A DNA stretch of 64,000 nt from Chelatococcus albus (GCF_030067675.1 NZ_JASJEV010000008.1:87186-151185), one strand, 5' to 3'. Shown: positions 47,558 to 57,133, numbered from the stretch's first letter. Numbers and translations: made by a program. Notes: generated by a model from the letters alone, not told the origin.

Positions 47558-48061
47558 ATGGGCGGGCCGGCACGGGAGAGCTTTCCGGGCATCGACACTT
47601 TCGACAGGCGCATCCTCGCCGCCCTTCAGGGCGATGCGACGCTCTCCATCGCCGAGCTCGCCGAGCGCGCCGGTCTGTCGCCGACGCCCTGCTGGCGGCG
47701 CATCCAGCGGCTCGAGGAGGCGGGCGTCATCCGGCGGCGGGTCGCCATCCTCGACCGCGACAAGCTCAACGTCGGCGTTACGGTGTTCATCGCCGTGCGC
47801 ACGAGCCAGCACACGGCGGCCTGGCTCGACCGCTTCCACGCGGCCGTCGCCGACATTCCCGAGATCGTCGACGTGCATCGCCTGAGCGGCGAGATCGACT
47901 ATCTGCTGCGCGCCGTCGTGCCCGACATCAGGGCCTACGACGCGCTCTACAAGCGGCTCATCGCCCGCATCGAGCTGACCGACGTCACCTCCATGTTCGC
48001 CATGGAAGAGATCAAGTCGACGACCGAGATCCCGCTCGACTACGCCGCGCCGCGGCGGTAG
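47558..48061 (+). CDS. Lrp/AsnC-family transcription regulator (DecR-like)
   Basis: 167 residues. N-terminal winged helix ([42 protein letters not shown]) and C-terminal RAM (AsnC) effector-binding domain (residues about 75-155; [22 protein letters not shown]). The [13 protein letters not shown] segment matches the DecR/YbaO/Lrp subgroup that senses cysteine or other amino acids. Divergent from the PLP enzyme. Confidence 0.92.
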   Translation: MGGPARESFPGIDTFDRRILAALQGDATLSIAELAERAGLSPTPCWRRIQRLEEAGVIRRRVAILDRDKLNVGVTVFIAVRTSQHTAAWLDRFHAAVADIPEIVDVHRLSGEIDYLLRAVVPDIRAYDALYKRLIARIELTDVTSMFAMEEIKSTTEIPLDYAAPRR

Positions 48062-48093
48062 CGGGCGGCGCAGGTCACGGCAACGGCCCTCCG

Positions 48094-48660
48094 TCAGCGG
48101 AAGAGGACGACGAGAAGACCGCGGGCGGGCGCCTGCGCCGGGTTTTCGATGCGGTGCGGCACGTCGGCCGGATAGCGCGCCGTCTCACCCGCCTCGATGC
48201 GCGCGGTCGCGCTCCCGCTCGTCACGGCGAGCGGGCCGTCGAGGGCGGTGAGGTGCTCGGCCGCGCCGGGGGCATGGGCGGCGCTGTCGATGACGCCACC
48301 GGGTTCGAGGTGCAGCTCGTACCATTCCGTCGCGCCGGCGAGCTGCGGCGGGCTCAGGATTCTCAGGCGGCCGAGCCCGTCCGGCGTGCGGATCTCGGGA
48401 ATGCCGGTCAGCCCGACACGCTCGATCTGCGCGGCCTCGTGCGAACTGCCGTTGTCGACGAGCCGGGCGAAGTCGATACGCAACGCCCGCGTCAGGCTCC
48501 ACAGCACCGCGAACGTCGGGTTCGCCTGGCCCCGCTCTATCTGCGACAGCATCGATTTCGACACGCCGGAGTGCTGGGCGAGCTGCTCCAGCGTCAGCCC
48601 CCGCGCCTTGCGGTGCTGCTGAATGACGGGACCGATGGGAGGGGCGTTGCGCTCGTCCAT
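48094..48660 (-). CDS. XRE-family regulator with cupin domain
   Basis: 188 residues: helix-turn-helix (GLTLEQLAQHSGVSKSMLSQ then IERGQANPTF, about 20-60) and a C-terminal cupin (about 110-185; WYELHLEPGGVIDSAAHAPGAAEHL). The cupin probably senses a small molecule, as in the HTH-cupin regulators of amine or amino acid use; it may be a repressor. A perfect 16-bp palindrome is at -2 to -17 of its ATG. Divergent from the unknown gene at 48759. Confidence 0.92.
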   Translation of the reverse strand: MDERNAPPIGPVIQQHRKARGLTLEQLAQHSGVSKSMLSQIERGQANPTFAVLWSLTRALRIDFARLVDNGSSHEAAQIERVGLTGIPEIRTPDGLGRLRILSPPQLAGATEWYELHLEPGGVIDSAAHAPGAAEHLTALDGPLAVTSGSATARIEAGETARYPADVPHRIENPAQAPARGLLVVLFR

Positions 48661-48661
48661 T

Positions 48662-48677
48662 ATAATGTATACATTAT
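48662..48677. promoter_or_regulatory. Perfect palindromic operator for the XRE-cupin regulator
   Basis: ATAATGTATACATTAT, a fully symmetric 16-mer directly before the regulator ATG and 82 bp before the divergent gene. The AT-rich, symmetric centre is typical for XRE repressor sites. Its position at the start codon side suggests autorepression. Confidence 0.7.
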
Positions 48678-48758
48678 CCTGGATATTGAACAAGCTTCAC
48701 TCTACTGCCTCGCTGCACGCCCGTCCACCCGGCTCTCCTTCCACGCGCGGAACCCACG

Positions 48759-49265
48759 ATGCGCTTCCTGCCCGATCTACGAGACCATGCGCCCCCGGCC
48801 CTCCTCGCCGCGCGCGTCATGGCCATGGCGGGGGACGCGGCCGGGGCGGCGCACCGGCAGTGTCCGCACGGCATCGGCCGCGTCTGCGTCGACCTCTTCG
48901 GCATCCTGTCCGAGCGCGGGCGAGATCCCCTGATCGACCGCGCCGTCGTCCTCGGTCTGTCCGGGTTCGCCGGCGGCCTCCTGTCGCTCGAGGCCGAGCG
49001 CCTGATGGCGCGGCTCGCCGACAAGCGCTTCATCCGCCTCGCTGGCGGCAAGCTCGTGCCCTTCGCCACTTCCGCCATCCGCTACCGCCGGGAGCGCCTT
49101 CTCGCCCCGCCCGACCGCCTGTACCTGACGGTCTGGGACGCGGCCGGCGCCACGCTCGCGATCATCGACCGCCCGCTCCCGGCTGCCGGCCGAGGCCTGC
49201 CATCCAGCCTCCCGCTCACGGCGGAAGCCGCGGCGCGACGGCCGCTCGCGCGGCTTCCAGGATGA
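48759..49265 (+). CDS. Unknown protein divergent from the XRE-cupin regulator
   Basis: 168 residues, no signal peptide or clear helices; DPLIDRAVVLGLSGFAGGLLSLEAERLMARLADKRFIRLAGGKLVPF suggests a helical part. One Cys pair in QCPHGIGRVCVD near residue 34. No family recognised. ATG 48759 is preceded by GCGCGGAACCC, a weak RBS. It is likely under the XRE regulator. Confidence 0.6.
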   Translation: MRFLPDLRDHAPPALLAARVMAMAGDAAGAAHRQCPHGIGRVCVDLFGILSERGRDPLIDRAVVLGLSGFAGGLLSLEAERLMARLADKRFIRLAGGKLVPFATSAIRYRRERLLAPPDRLYLTVWDAAGATLAIIDRPLPAAGRGLPSSLPLTAEAAARRPLARLPG

Positions 49266-49353
49266 CAGCCGGTGTTTGCACGCCAACCTTTCGCCCATCG
49301 GCACGGCTGACCCGGCGGTTCCCCCGCGCGTCAAAATGCGATAGGTCGCCGTC

Positions 49354-51183
49354 ATGGCGCCTCCCCTTCTTCTCCTGCAGGACATCCGGCTCACGATCGG
49401 CGCGACGCCGCTCCTCGACGGGGCCGAGCTCTCGGTTTCGCCGGGCGAGCGGCTCGGCCTCGTCGGCCGCAACGGCTCGGGCAAGTCGACGCTCCTCAAG
49501 ATCGCCGCGGGCGAGATCGAGGCCGACGGCGGCACGCGCTTTCTGCAGCCGGGAGCGACCGTGCGCTACATGCCGCAGGAGCCCGACCTTTCGGGCTTCG
49601 CCACGACTCTCGCCTATGTCGAGGCGGGGCTCGCGCCCGGCGACGACCCCTACCGCGCCCGCTATCTCCTTGAAGCCCTCGGCCTCCACGGGAAGGAGGA
49701 CCCGCAGACGCTCTCCGGCGGCGAGGCGCGGCGGGCGGCGCTCGCGCGCGTGCTCGCGCCTGAGCCCGACATCCTCCTTCTCGACGAGCCGACCAACCAT
49801 CTCGACCTGCCGGCCATCGAGTGGCTGGAAGGCGAACTGAGGGCGCTGCGCTCGGCCCTCGTCCTCATCAGCCACGACCGGCGCTTCCTCGAGAACCTGT
49901 CGCGCGCGACGCTGTGGCTCGACCGCGGCACGACGCGCCGGCTCGAGCAGGGTTTTGCCGCCTTCGAGGGCTGGCGGGACGCGCTCCTCGCCGAGGAGGA
50001 GCGCGACCGTCAGAAGCTCGACCGCAAGATTGCCGCAGAGGAGGACTGGGTGCGCTACGGCGTGACCGCCCGGCGCAAGCGCAACCAGCGACGGCTCGCC
50101 CTGCTCGACGCCATGCGCCGCGAACGGCGCGAGGAGCGGCGGGCTGCGGGCGCCGTCAAGCTCACCGTCACCGAGGGCGAGACGTCGGGCACGCTCGTCG
50201 TCGAGACCAGGGGCGTCTCGAAGAGTTTCGGCGGAGCGCCCGTCGTCAGGGACTTTTCGATCCGCATCCGGCGCGGCGACCGCATCGGCCTCGTCGGCCC
50301 GAACGGGGCCGGCAAGACGACGCTCCTCAACCTCCTCACCGGGGCGCTCGGGCCGGACGCCGGCACGGTGCGCCTCGGCGCCAATCTCCAGATGGTGACG
50401 CTCGACCAGCGGCGCGCCGCCCTCGACCCGGCGGTATCGCTGCGCGAGGCGCTGACCGGCGGGCGCGGCGACACCGTCTTCGTCGGCGGGGCGGCGAAGC
50501 ACGTCGTCAGCTACATGAAGGACTTTCTCTTCGCCCCCGAGCAGCAGAACTCGCCTGTCGGCACGCTCTCGGGCGGCGAGCGCGGGCGCCTCATGCTAGC
50601 CCGCGCCCTGGCCCAGCCCTCCAACCTGCTCGTCCTCGACGAGCCGACGAACGACCTCGACCTCGAAACTCTCGATCTCCTGCAGGAGATGATCGCCGAC
50701 TATCCCGGCACGGTGCTGCTCGTCAGTCACGACCGCGATTTCCTTGACCGCACCGTGACCTCCACCATCATGGCCGAGGGCGACGGCCGCTGGGTCGAAT
50801 ATGCCGGCGGCTACAGCGACATGCTCGCCCAGCGCGGCCGCGGCGTCGAGGCGCGCACGGCGGCGGCGAAGCAGCCAAGACCGAAGGAGCGCGAGCGGGC
50901 CACGGGCAGCCCGCCGCCCGGGACGGCGGAGCCGAAGAGGCGGCGCCTGAGCTTCACGGAGAAACATGCGCTGGAGACCCTGCCGGCGCGCATCGAGAAG
51001 CTCACCGCCGACGTTGCAAAGCTCAACGCCATCCTCGCCGATCACGAGCTCTACGCCCGCGATCCCGACCGCTTCGCCAAGGCGACAGCCCTCCTCGCCA
51101 AGACGCAAGCGGAGCTCGAGGCTGCCGAGGAGCAATGGCTGACGCTCGAAATGCTGCGCGAGGAGTTGGAGACACAGGCGTAG
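49354..51183 (+). CDS. ABC-F family ATPase (Uup-like)
   Basis: 609 residues, two ABC ATPase domains without membrane spans (about 3-230 and 285-510). Walker A GRNGSGKST and GPNGAGKTT, signatures LSGGEARRAALARVL and LSGGERGRLMLARAL. A C-terminal coiled coil (about 540-609) follows, as in Uup. ABC-F proteins act on ribosomes or in replication; Uup is linked to translation and DNA repair. Start ATG 49354 is preceded by a GTCGCC leader. TrmH-type methyltransferase follows at 5 bp. Confidence 0.93.
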   Translation: MAPPLLLLQDIRLTIGATPLLDGAELSVSPGERLGLVGRNGSGKSTLLKIAAGEIEADGGTRFLQPGATVRYMPQEPDLSGFATTLAYVEAGLAPGDDPYRARYLLEALGLHGKEDPQTLSGGEARRAALARVLAPEPDILLLDEPTNHLDLPAIEWLEGELRALRSALVLISHDRRFLENLSRATLWLDRGTTRRLEQGFAAFEGWRDALLAEEERDRQKLDRKIAAEEDWVRYGVTARRKRNQRRLALLDAMRRERREERRAAGAVKLTVTEGETSGTLVVETRGVSKSFGGAPVVRDFSIRIRRGDRIGLVGPNGAGKTTLLNLLTGALGPDAGTVRLGANLQMVTLDQRRAALDPAVSLREALTGGRGDTVFVGGAAKHVVSYMKDFLFAPEQQNSPVGTLSGGERGRLMLARALAQPSNLLVLDEPTNDLDLETLDLLQEMIADYPGTVLLVSHDRDFLDRTVTSTIMAEGDGRWVEYAGGYSDMLAQRGRGVEARTAAAKQPRPKERERATGSPPPGTAEPKRRRLSFTEKHALETLPARIEKLTADVAKLNAILADHELYARDPDRFAKATALLAKTQAELEAAEEQWLTLEMLREELETQA

Positions 51184-51188
51184 ACCGC

Positions 51189-51992
51189 ATGCCCCAGTTC
51201 GTCCCCGTCGACGATCCCGCCGATCCGCGCGTGGCACGTTACGTCGCCGTGCGCGAGCGCGATCTGGTTGGGCACGGGCGGCGCTTCATCGCCGAGGGCG
51301 AGGTGGTGCTGCGCCACCTCCTCTCGCGCCGGCGCTTCGCCCTCGAAAGCCTGCTCGTCGCGGAGAAGCGCCTTGGTCACCTCGCCGACGAACTCGCGCA
51401 GGTGCCGGCCGGCGTGCCCGTCTATGTCGCCTCGCAGGGGGTGATGGATGCGATCGTCGGCTTCCACATCCACCGCGGCGTGCTCGCCATCGGGCTCCGG
51501 GGCGAGGAGCCGACGGCCGAGGCGCTCCTCGCCGGGCTCGGGCCGCACGCCCTCGTCGTGGCCCTCGTCGGCATCGCCAACCACGACAACATGGGCGGCA
51601 TATTCCGCAATGCCGCCGCCTTCGGCGCCGATGCAGTGCTCATCGACGAGACCTCCTGCGACCCGCTCTACCGCAAGGCGATCCGCGTCTCGGTCGGGGC
51701 GAGCCTCATCGTCCCCTTCGCCCGCGAGGGCAATGGGGATGGCCTTGTCGATCTCCTCGCCCGTCATGGCTTCGAGGCCGTGGCGCTGAGCCCACGCGGC
51801 CGGGAAAGGCTCTCGGACCTCCCGAGGCCCGGGCGCGTGGCGCTCCTCCTCGGCGCCGAGGGGCCGGGCCTGCCCGAGGCGCTGCTGGCGCGAACGCGCA
51901 GCGTGCGCATCCCCATGGCCGCGGGCTTCGATTCCCTCAACGTGGCGACAACGAGCGGCATCGCCCTGCATCACCTCGCCATGCAGGGATGA
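51189..51992 (+). CDS. SPOUT-type RNA 2'-O-methyltransferase (TrmH/SpoU family)
   Basis: 267 residues. An N-terminal substrate-binding part (RFIAEGEVVLRHLLSRRRFALES) leads to the SpoU domain with NHDNMGGIFRNAAAFGADAVLID, LLLGAEGPGLPE and DSLNVATTSGIALHHLA. Likely acts on 23S rRNA or tRNA. ATG 51189 lies 5 bp after the ABC-F gene. Confidence 0.92.
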   Translation: MPQFVPVDDPADPRVARYVAVRERDLVGHGRRFIAEGEVVLRHLLSRRRFALESLLVAEKRLGHLADELAQVPAGVPVYVASQGVMDAIVGFHIHRGVLAIGLRGEEPTAEALLAGLGPHALVVALVGIANHDNMGGIFRNAAAFGADAVLIDETSCDPLYRKAIRVSVGASLIVPFAREGNGDGLVDLLARHGFEAVALSPRGRERLSDLPRPGRVALLLGAEGPGLPEALLARTRSVRIPMAAGFDSLNVATTSGIALHHLAMQG

Positions 51993-52022
51993 GCGGAGCG
52001 GCCACGTGACGGGCGGCGGCGG

Positions 52023-53276
52023 TCAGGCCGCCCCGTCGGCGAAGCGACGGTCGTAATCGAGCACGGCGCCGAGGAGCACCTGCGCGCCGGCGGCGCATTC
52101 GTCGAAGCTCGTCGATTCCTCCTCGTTGTGGCTCAAGCCTCCCGCACAGGGCACGAAGATCATGGTCGTCGGCGCCACGCGAGCGATATAGGCGGCATCG
52201 TGGCCCGCTCCCGAGACCATGTCGCGCGCCGGCAGGCCCGCCCGCTCGGTGGCGCTGCGCACCGCGGCAATGCAGTCGGCGTCAAACCGCACGGCGGGCG
52301 ATTCCCAGATCTTCCCGGCGTCGCTTTCAAGCTTCAGGGCGGAGGCGACCTCCTCGACGGCGGCGAAGAACGCCTTCTCCATCTCGTCGAGCACGGCGTC
52401 GTTCGGATGCCGGAAGTCCACCGTGAAGAAGACGTGGCCGGGAATGACGTTGCGCGAATTGGGCTTGACCTCCATGAGCCCGACCGTGCCCACCGCTGAC
52501 GGCGCATGCGCGTGGGCGATGCGGTCGACGCGCTCGACGAGCCTTGCCGCCCCGACGAGGGCGTTGCGGCGCAGGGTCATGGGCGTCGAGCCCGTGTGGG
52601 CCTCGCGGCCGGTGAGGTTCACCTCGTACCAGCGCATGCCCTGCACGCCCTGCACGACGCCGATGGCCTTCTCCTCCGCCTCGAGGATCGGTCCCTGCTC
52701 GATGTGGAGCTCGAACATGGCGCCGAACTTCACCGAGCCCGCCTTCGCCTCGCCGCGATAGCCGATGGCCTCCAGCGCCTCGCCGAAGGTGACGCCGTCG
52801 CGGTCCTGCCGGCTGTCGGCAAAGGCGCGGTCGAAGACCCCGGCATAGACGCCGGAGGCGAGCATGGCGGGGGCGAAGCGCGAGCCCTCCTCGTTCGTCC
52901 AGTTGACGAGCATGAGCGGCGCGTTGGTCTCGTAGCCGGTGTCGTTGAGCGTGCGCAGGACTTCGAGCCCGCCGAGCACGCCAAGCACGCCGTCGAACTT
53001 GCCGCCCGTCGGCTGGGTATCGAGGTGGCTGCCCATGGCGACGGGCAGGACATCGGCGCGCCTGCCAGGCCGGACCGCGAACATGTTGCCGACCTCGTCG
53101 ACGGTGACCGTGCAGCCGAGCGTCTCGCACTCGGCCCTGAACCAGTCGCGCACCCGTCGGTCGTGATCGGTGAGCGTCAGGCGGCAGATGCCGCCCTTCG
53201 GCGTGCCGCCGATCTTCGCCGTCTCCATCAGGCTGTCCCACAGCCGCTGGGGATTGATCTGGAGGTTGGGGGTCAT
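52023..53276 (-). CDS. Beta-ureidopropionase / N-carbamoyl amino acid hydrolase (M20 family)
   Basis: 417 residues from ATG 53276. Zn hydantoinase/carbamoylase motifs: GSHLDTQPTGGKFDGVLGVL, NEEGSRFAP (metal and catalytic Glu), FELHIEQGPILE and, near the C-terminus, DMVSGAGHDAAY. Given the neighbours (hydA, preTA) it likely hydrolyses N-carbamoyl-beta-alanine to beta-alanine, CO2 and NH3. Allantoate or N-carbamoyl-L-amino acid hydrolysis would look similar. Last gene of the locus. Confidence 0.9.
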   Translation of the reverse strand: MTPNLQINPQRLWDSLMETAKIGGTPKGGICRLTLTDHDRRVRDWFRAECETLGCTVTVDEVGNMFAVRPGRRADVLPVAMGSHLDTQPTGGKFDGVLGVLGGLEVLRTLNDTGYETNAPLMLVNWTNEEGSRFAPAMLASGVYAGVFDRAFADSRQDRDGVTFGEALEAIGYRGEAKAGSVKFGAMFELHIEQGPILEAEEKAIGVVQGVQGMRWYEVNLTGREAHTGSTPMTLRRNALVGAARLVERVDRIAHAHAPSAVGTVGLMEVKPNSRNVIPGHVFFTVDFRHPNDAVLDEMEKAFFAAVEEVASALKLESDAGKIWESPAVRFDADCIAAVRSATERAGLPARDMVSGAGHDAAYIARVAPTTMIFVPCAGGLSHNEEESTSFDECAAGAQVLLGAVLDYDRRFADGAA

Positions 53277-53390
53277 GATCGATGTCCTGGAAATCCGGGC
53301 CTCATTGACGGCGTTCGGCGCATGGGATGGCCGGGGCGAGGCCGGCCATGACGCGGGCGACCGGCTTTCACGCAAGCCGGTCGCGTCTCG

Positions 53391-54845
53391 CTAGGGCGTC
53401 ACCTCCGCGCGCTCGACGGCCCGCGGGGCGTTGAGCTCGCGCCAGGTGGAATTGGCAACGTGCACGGCCGGGAAGGGATCGCGGGCGACGTAGCGGCCCT
53501 CGCCGCGCTCGGCCCGCAGGTCACCCTCCTTCCATGCGATCCTGCCGCGCGACAGCGTGACAACGGGCAGGCCCGTGCAGGAAAAGCCCTCGAAGACGTT
53601 GTAGTCGATGCGGCTGACCTGCCGCGTCGCCGAGATGGTCTTGGTCGCGCGCGGGTCCCAGATAACGATGTCGGCGTCGGAGCCCGCGGCCACCGCCCCC
53701 TTCTTCGGATAGATGTTGAGGATGCGGGCGATGTTGGCGGAGGTCGCGGCGACGAATTCCTCCCGCGTCAGGCGGCCGGTGTTGACGCCGGCCGTCCACA
53801 GCACGGGCATGCGGTCCTCGAGCCCGCCGGTGCCGTTCGGGATCCGGGTGAAGTCGCCGCGCCCCATGCGCTTCTGCTCTGAGGTGAAGGAGCAGTGGTC
53901 GGTCGCCACCACCTGCAGCGAGCCCGACTGCAAGCCCGCCCACAGGCTCGCCTGGTGCTCCCGGGGGCGGAAGGGCGGGGACATGACGCGGCGCGCGGCG
54001 TGGTCCCAGTCACGATTGCGGTACTCGTCCTCGTCGAGGACGAGATGCTGGATCAGAGGCTCGCCGTAGACGCGCTTGCCGGCGGCGCGGGCGCGGGCGA
54101 TGGCCTCGTGCGCCGGGCGGCAGGAGGTATGCACCACGTAGAGGGGGCTGCCCGCCATGTCGGCGATCATGATGGCGCGGTTCGTCGCCTCGCCTTCCAC
54201 CTCCGGCGGGCGCGAGTAGGCGTGGCCTTCGGGCCCCGTCACGCCCTGTTCGAGATAGTGCTGCTGCAGGCGGAACACCACGTCGCCGTTCTCGGCGTGG
54301 ACGAGGGGCATCGCGCCCAGTTCGGCGCAGCGGCGGAACGAGTGGTAGAGCTCGTCGTCGTTGACCATCAGGGCGCCCTTGTAGGCCATGAAATGCTTGA
54401 AGGTGTTGATGCCGTAGGTCCTGACGACGGTTTCCATCTCCTCCCACACCTCCCGCGACCAGGAGGTCACCGCCATGTGGAAGCCATAGTCGGCGGCCGC
54501 CTTCTCGGCCTTGTGCCGCCAGTCCTGGTAGGCGGCGAGCATCGACTGGCCGGGCGCGGGGATGCAGAAGTCGACAATCATTGTCGTGCCGCCGGAGAGG
54601 GCCGCCTTGGTGCCCCATTCGAAATCGTCCGCCGACACGGTGCCCATGAAGGGAAACTCCATGTGCGTGTGCGGATCGATGCCGCCGGGCATGACGTATG
54701 TGCCGCCGGCATCGACGACCTCCGCCCCCGCCGGCGCGTCGATCGTCTCGGCAACCGCCACGATGGTTTCGCCATCGACGAGCACGTCGGCCCGCCGCGC
54801 GTGGTCGTGGTTCACCACCGTGCCGCCGCGGATGAGTATCGCCAT
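53391..54845 (-). CDS. hydA: Dihydropyrimidinase / D-hydantoinase
   Basis: 484 residues. Amidohydrolase metal site: GIDPHTHMEFPF; the carboxylated Lys lies in FKHFMAYKGALMV; then HAENGDVV, VHTSCRPAHEA, and D-H in VATDHCSF. Opens dihydrouracil/dihydrothymine to N-carbamoyl-beta-alanine. AGGAGG sits 4 bases before ATG 54845. Confidence 0.95.
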   Translation of the reverse strand: MAILIRGGTVVNHDHARRADVLVDGETIVAVAETIDAPAGAEVVDAGGTYVMPGGIDPHTHMEFPFMGTVSADDFEWGTKAALSGGTTMIVDFCIPAPGQSMLAAYQDWRHKAEKAAADYGFHMAVTSWSREVWEEMETVVRTYGINTFKHFMAYKGALMVNDDELYHSFRRCAELGAMPLVHAENGDVVFRLQQHYLEQGVTGPEGHAYSRPPEVEGEATNRAIMIADMAGSPLYVVHTSCRPAHEAIARARAAGKRVYGEPLIQHLVLDEDEYRNRDWDHAARRVMSPPFRPREHQASLWAGLQSGSLQVVATDHCSFTSEQKRMGRGDFTRIPNGTGGLEDRMPVLWTAGVNTGRLTREEFVAATSANIARILNIYPKKGAVAAGSDADIVIWDPRATKTISATRQVSRIDYNVFEGFSCTGLPVVTLSRGRIAWKEGDLRAERGEGRYVARDPFPAVHVANSTWRELNAPRAVERAEVTP

Positions 54846-55132
54846 GGGGTCCTCCTGTTCTTGTCCGAGCCTCTATCTGCCCGAGCCTCTTGCGGCCGCG
54901 GCGCGATCGCCACCCGGCCGCTTCCCCAGCGTCATCCCGGAAGCCGCGGAGCGGCCGTCCTCGATCCGGAAACGATCCGCGCCGCGAAATGGGCACAACG
55001 GGCTCCCCGCCTTCCCGTCGCGGTACATCGGTTCTGGATCCCGGGCTCGGGCCACGCCCGCCCCGGGATGACGGTGAGCATTGCCCGCGGCGGCCCGCCC
55101 GGACGGGGCGAGGCGGCCACGGCCGCGCCGCC
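54846..55132. repeat. Spacer with a long imperfect palindromic repeat
   Basis: No gene in this stretch. 54931-55072 begins GTCATCCCGG and ends CCGGGATGAC (perfect 10-bp ends), with an internal GGTTCTGGATCCCGG segment near 55029. A second copy with the same ends and internal segment lies at 59952-60095. Such 140-bp mobile-looking palindromes (GTCATCCCGG...GGATCCAGAA) are common in Hyphomicrobiales intergenic DNA. Confidence 0.7.
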
Positions 55133-56146
55133 TCACTTCGCCGCGTCGGTCACCGCCGCGCTCCAGGCGCCCTCCGGCTTCCTGGTGATCACCGGCGCAT
55201 CGCCGCCGGCGGAGAGGAGGGTCGTCACCGTGCGCTCGTAGTCGGCCGGGTCGAGCGCGCCGCCCTTCACGTCGAGTAGCTTGGCGATCTCGCCGGCCAT
55301 ACGCGTCTGGTGCTTCTCGGTCTGGGCGCCGCTTGCGTCATTGTCGAGCACGATCTTGGCGGCTTCCGCGAAGTTCTGGCGGGCGTAATCCCAGCCCTTC
55401 ATCGTGGCTTTGACGAATTTCGCCATCCTGGCGACGAAGGCGGGGTCCTTCAGCTTTGCCTCGAGCACGTAGAGCCCGTCCTCGAGGGTCGCGACGCCCT
55501 GGTCCTCGTATTTGAAGACGACGAGCTGATCGGGCTTGAAGCCCGCATCGATGACCTGCCAATACTCGTTGTAGGTCATCGTCGAGATGCAGTCGGCCTG
55601 CTTCTGGATGAGCGGATCGACGTTGAAGCCCTGCTTCAGCACCTTCACGCCACCCGCCGAGCCGTCGGTCTTGAGGCCGAGCTTCGCCATCCAGGCGAGG
55701 AAGGGATATTCGTTGCCGGAGAACCAGACACCGAGCGTCTTGCCCTTGAGGTCGGCCGGCGTCTTGATGCCCGTCTCGGCCCGGCAGGTCAGCATCATGC
55801 CCGACTTCTTGAAGGGCTGGGCGATGTTGACGAGCGGCACGCCCTTCTCGCGCGAGGCGAGCGCGGAGGGCATCCAGTCGACGATGACGTCAGCGCCGCC
55901 GCCGGCGATGACCTGCGGCGGGGCGATGTCCGGCCCGCCGGGGTTGATCGTCACGTCGAGCCCGGCCTCCTTGTAGAAGCCTTTGTCCTTGGCGACGTAG
56001 TAGCCCATGAACTGGGCCTGGGTGACCCATTTGAGCTGCAGGGTCACCTTCTCGGCCGCCTCTGCCGCGCCGCCTGTGAGGGCGAGCGCACCGGCGAGGA
56101 CCATGGTCGCGCGACGGAACCGGTTACGACGAATGCTGGCCTTCAT
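55133..56146 (-). CDS. ABC transporter substrate-binding protein, NMT1/THI5-like
   Basis: 337 residues. Signal peptide: RRNRFRRATMVLAGALALTG with cleavage near EAAE. The mature part (KVTLQLKWVTQAQFMGYYVAKDKGFYKEAGLDV) is NMT1/THI5 type, the fold that binds pyrimidine precursors and related compounds. ATG 56146 has GGAGG 6 bases upstream. First encoded protein after the permeases. Likely carries uracil, thymine or a related pyrimidine into the pathway. Confidence 0.9.
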   Translation of the reverse strand: MKASIRRNRFRRATMVLAGALALTGGAAEAAEKVTLQLKWVTQAQFMGYYVAKDKGFYKEAGLDVTINPGGPDIAPPQVIAGGGADVIVDWMPSALASREKGVPLVNIAQPFKKSGMMLTCRAETGIKTPADLKGKTLGVWFSGNEYPFLAWMAKLGLKTDGSAGGVKVLKQGFNVDPLIQKQADCISTMTYNEYWQVIDAGFKPDQLVVFKYEDQGVATLEDGLYVLEAKLKDPAFVARMAKFVKATMKGWDYARQNFAEAAKIVLDNDASGAQTEKHQTRMAGEIAKLLDVKGGALDPADYERTVTTLLSAGGDAPVITRKPEGAWSAAVTDAAK

Positions 56147-56182
56147 GTCCACCTCCACTGACGCCGCACCGTTCCCCTTCGG

Positions 56183-57133
56183 CTATTGTCGGTACGACGG
56201 ATGCCAGAAGGTGGCGCCGCGCTCGGCGAGCGCCACCAGAGCGTAGAAGAGCGAGCCGGCGATGGCCGCCAGCGCGATCTCGGCCCAGACCATGTCGAGC
56301 GCCAGCCGCGCCACCTCGATCGAGATGCGGAAGCCCATGCCGACCACGGGCGTGCCGAAGAACTCGGCGACGATGGCGCCGATGAGAGCGAGCGTCGAAT
56401 TGATCTTGAGCGCGTTGAAGACGAAGGGCAGCGCCGCCGGCAGGCGCAGCTTGAGAAGCGTTGTCCAGTAGCCCGCCGCGTAGGAGCGCATCAGGTCCCG
56501 CTCAAGCGGCCCGGCAGCGGAAAGCCCCGCCACCGTGTTCACGAGCATGGGGAAGAAGGTCATGACCACGACGACGGCCGCCTTCGACGGCCAGTCGAAG
56601 CCGAACCACATCACCATGATGGGCGCGATGCCGACCACGGGCAGCGCCGAGACGAAATTGCCGAGGGGCAGGAGGCCGCGCTTCAAGAAGGGCACGCGGT
56701 CGGCGACGATCGCCGTGAGGAAGCCCGCAGTGCAACCGATGGCGTAGCCCGACAGCACCGACTTGACGAAGGTCTGCACGAAGTCGGCGCCGAGGGTGGG
56801 CAGCGACGCCACGAATTTCGCAGCGATGGCGGACGGCGCCGGCATGAGCACAGCCGGCACGCCCGCCCCGACCACGATCACCTCCCACAGGAAGAAGAGG
56901 AAGGCGCCGAAGGCGAGCGGCACGGCGGCGTCGACGACGCGCCGCGCTGCCGGTGCGCGCGGTTCGAGCCGCGCGAGCCGGCTCACGGCGACGGTCGCGA
57001 GCAGCCACAGCCCAGCGGTGGCGAGCCAGAAGGCAAGGCCTGCCTCGCCCGCGACACCCGGCCGGTGGACATGGCCGAGGGCCGCGGCCGCCCCGGCAAA
57101 GACCGCCGCCAGGAGAAGAAGCGTCGCCGTCAT
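56183..57133 (-). CDS. ABC transporter permease
   Basis: 316 residues from ATG 57133 (the longer reading to 58105 is a shadow across the upstream permease). About seven hydrophobic segments; the BPD_transp_1 EAA-like loop reads LMRSYAAGYWTTLLKLRLPAALPFVFNALKI. It overlaps the upstream permease by ATGA. Its N-terminal extension with two extra helices (LLLLAAVFAGAAAALGHV and LAFWLATAGLWLLATVAV) is unusual. Confidence 0.92.
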   Translation of the reverse strand: MTATLLLLAAVFAGAAAALGHVHRPGVAGEAGLAFWLATAGLWLLATVAVSRLARLEPRAPAARRVVDAAVPLAFGAFLFFLWEVIVVGAGVPAVLMPAPSAIAAKFVASLPTLGADFVQTFVKSVLSGYAIGCTAGFLTAIVADRVPFLKRGLLPLGNFVSALPVVGIAPIMVMWFGFDWPSKAAVVVVMTFFPMLVNTVAGLSAAGPLERDLMRSYAAGYWTTLLKLRLPAALPFVFNALKINSTLALIGAIVAEFFGTPVVGMGFRISIEVARLALDMVWAEIALAAIAGSLFYALVALAERGATFWHPSYRQ

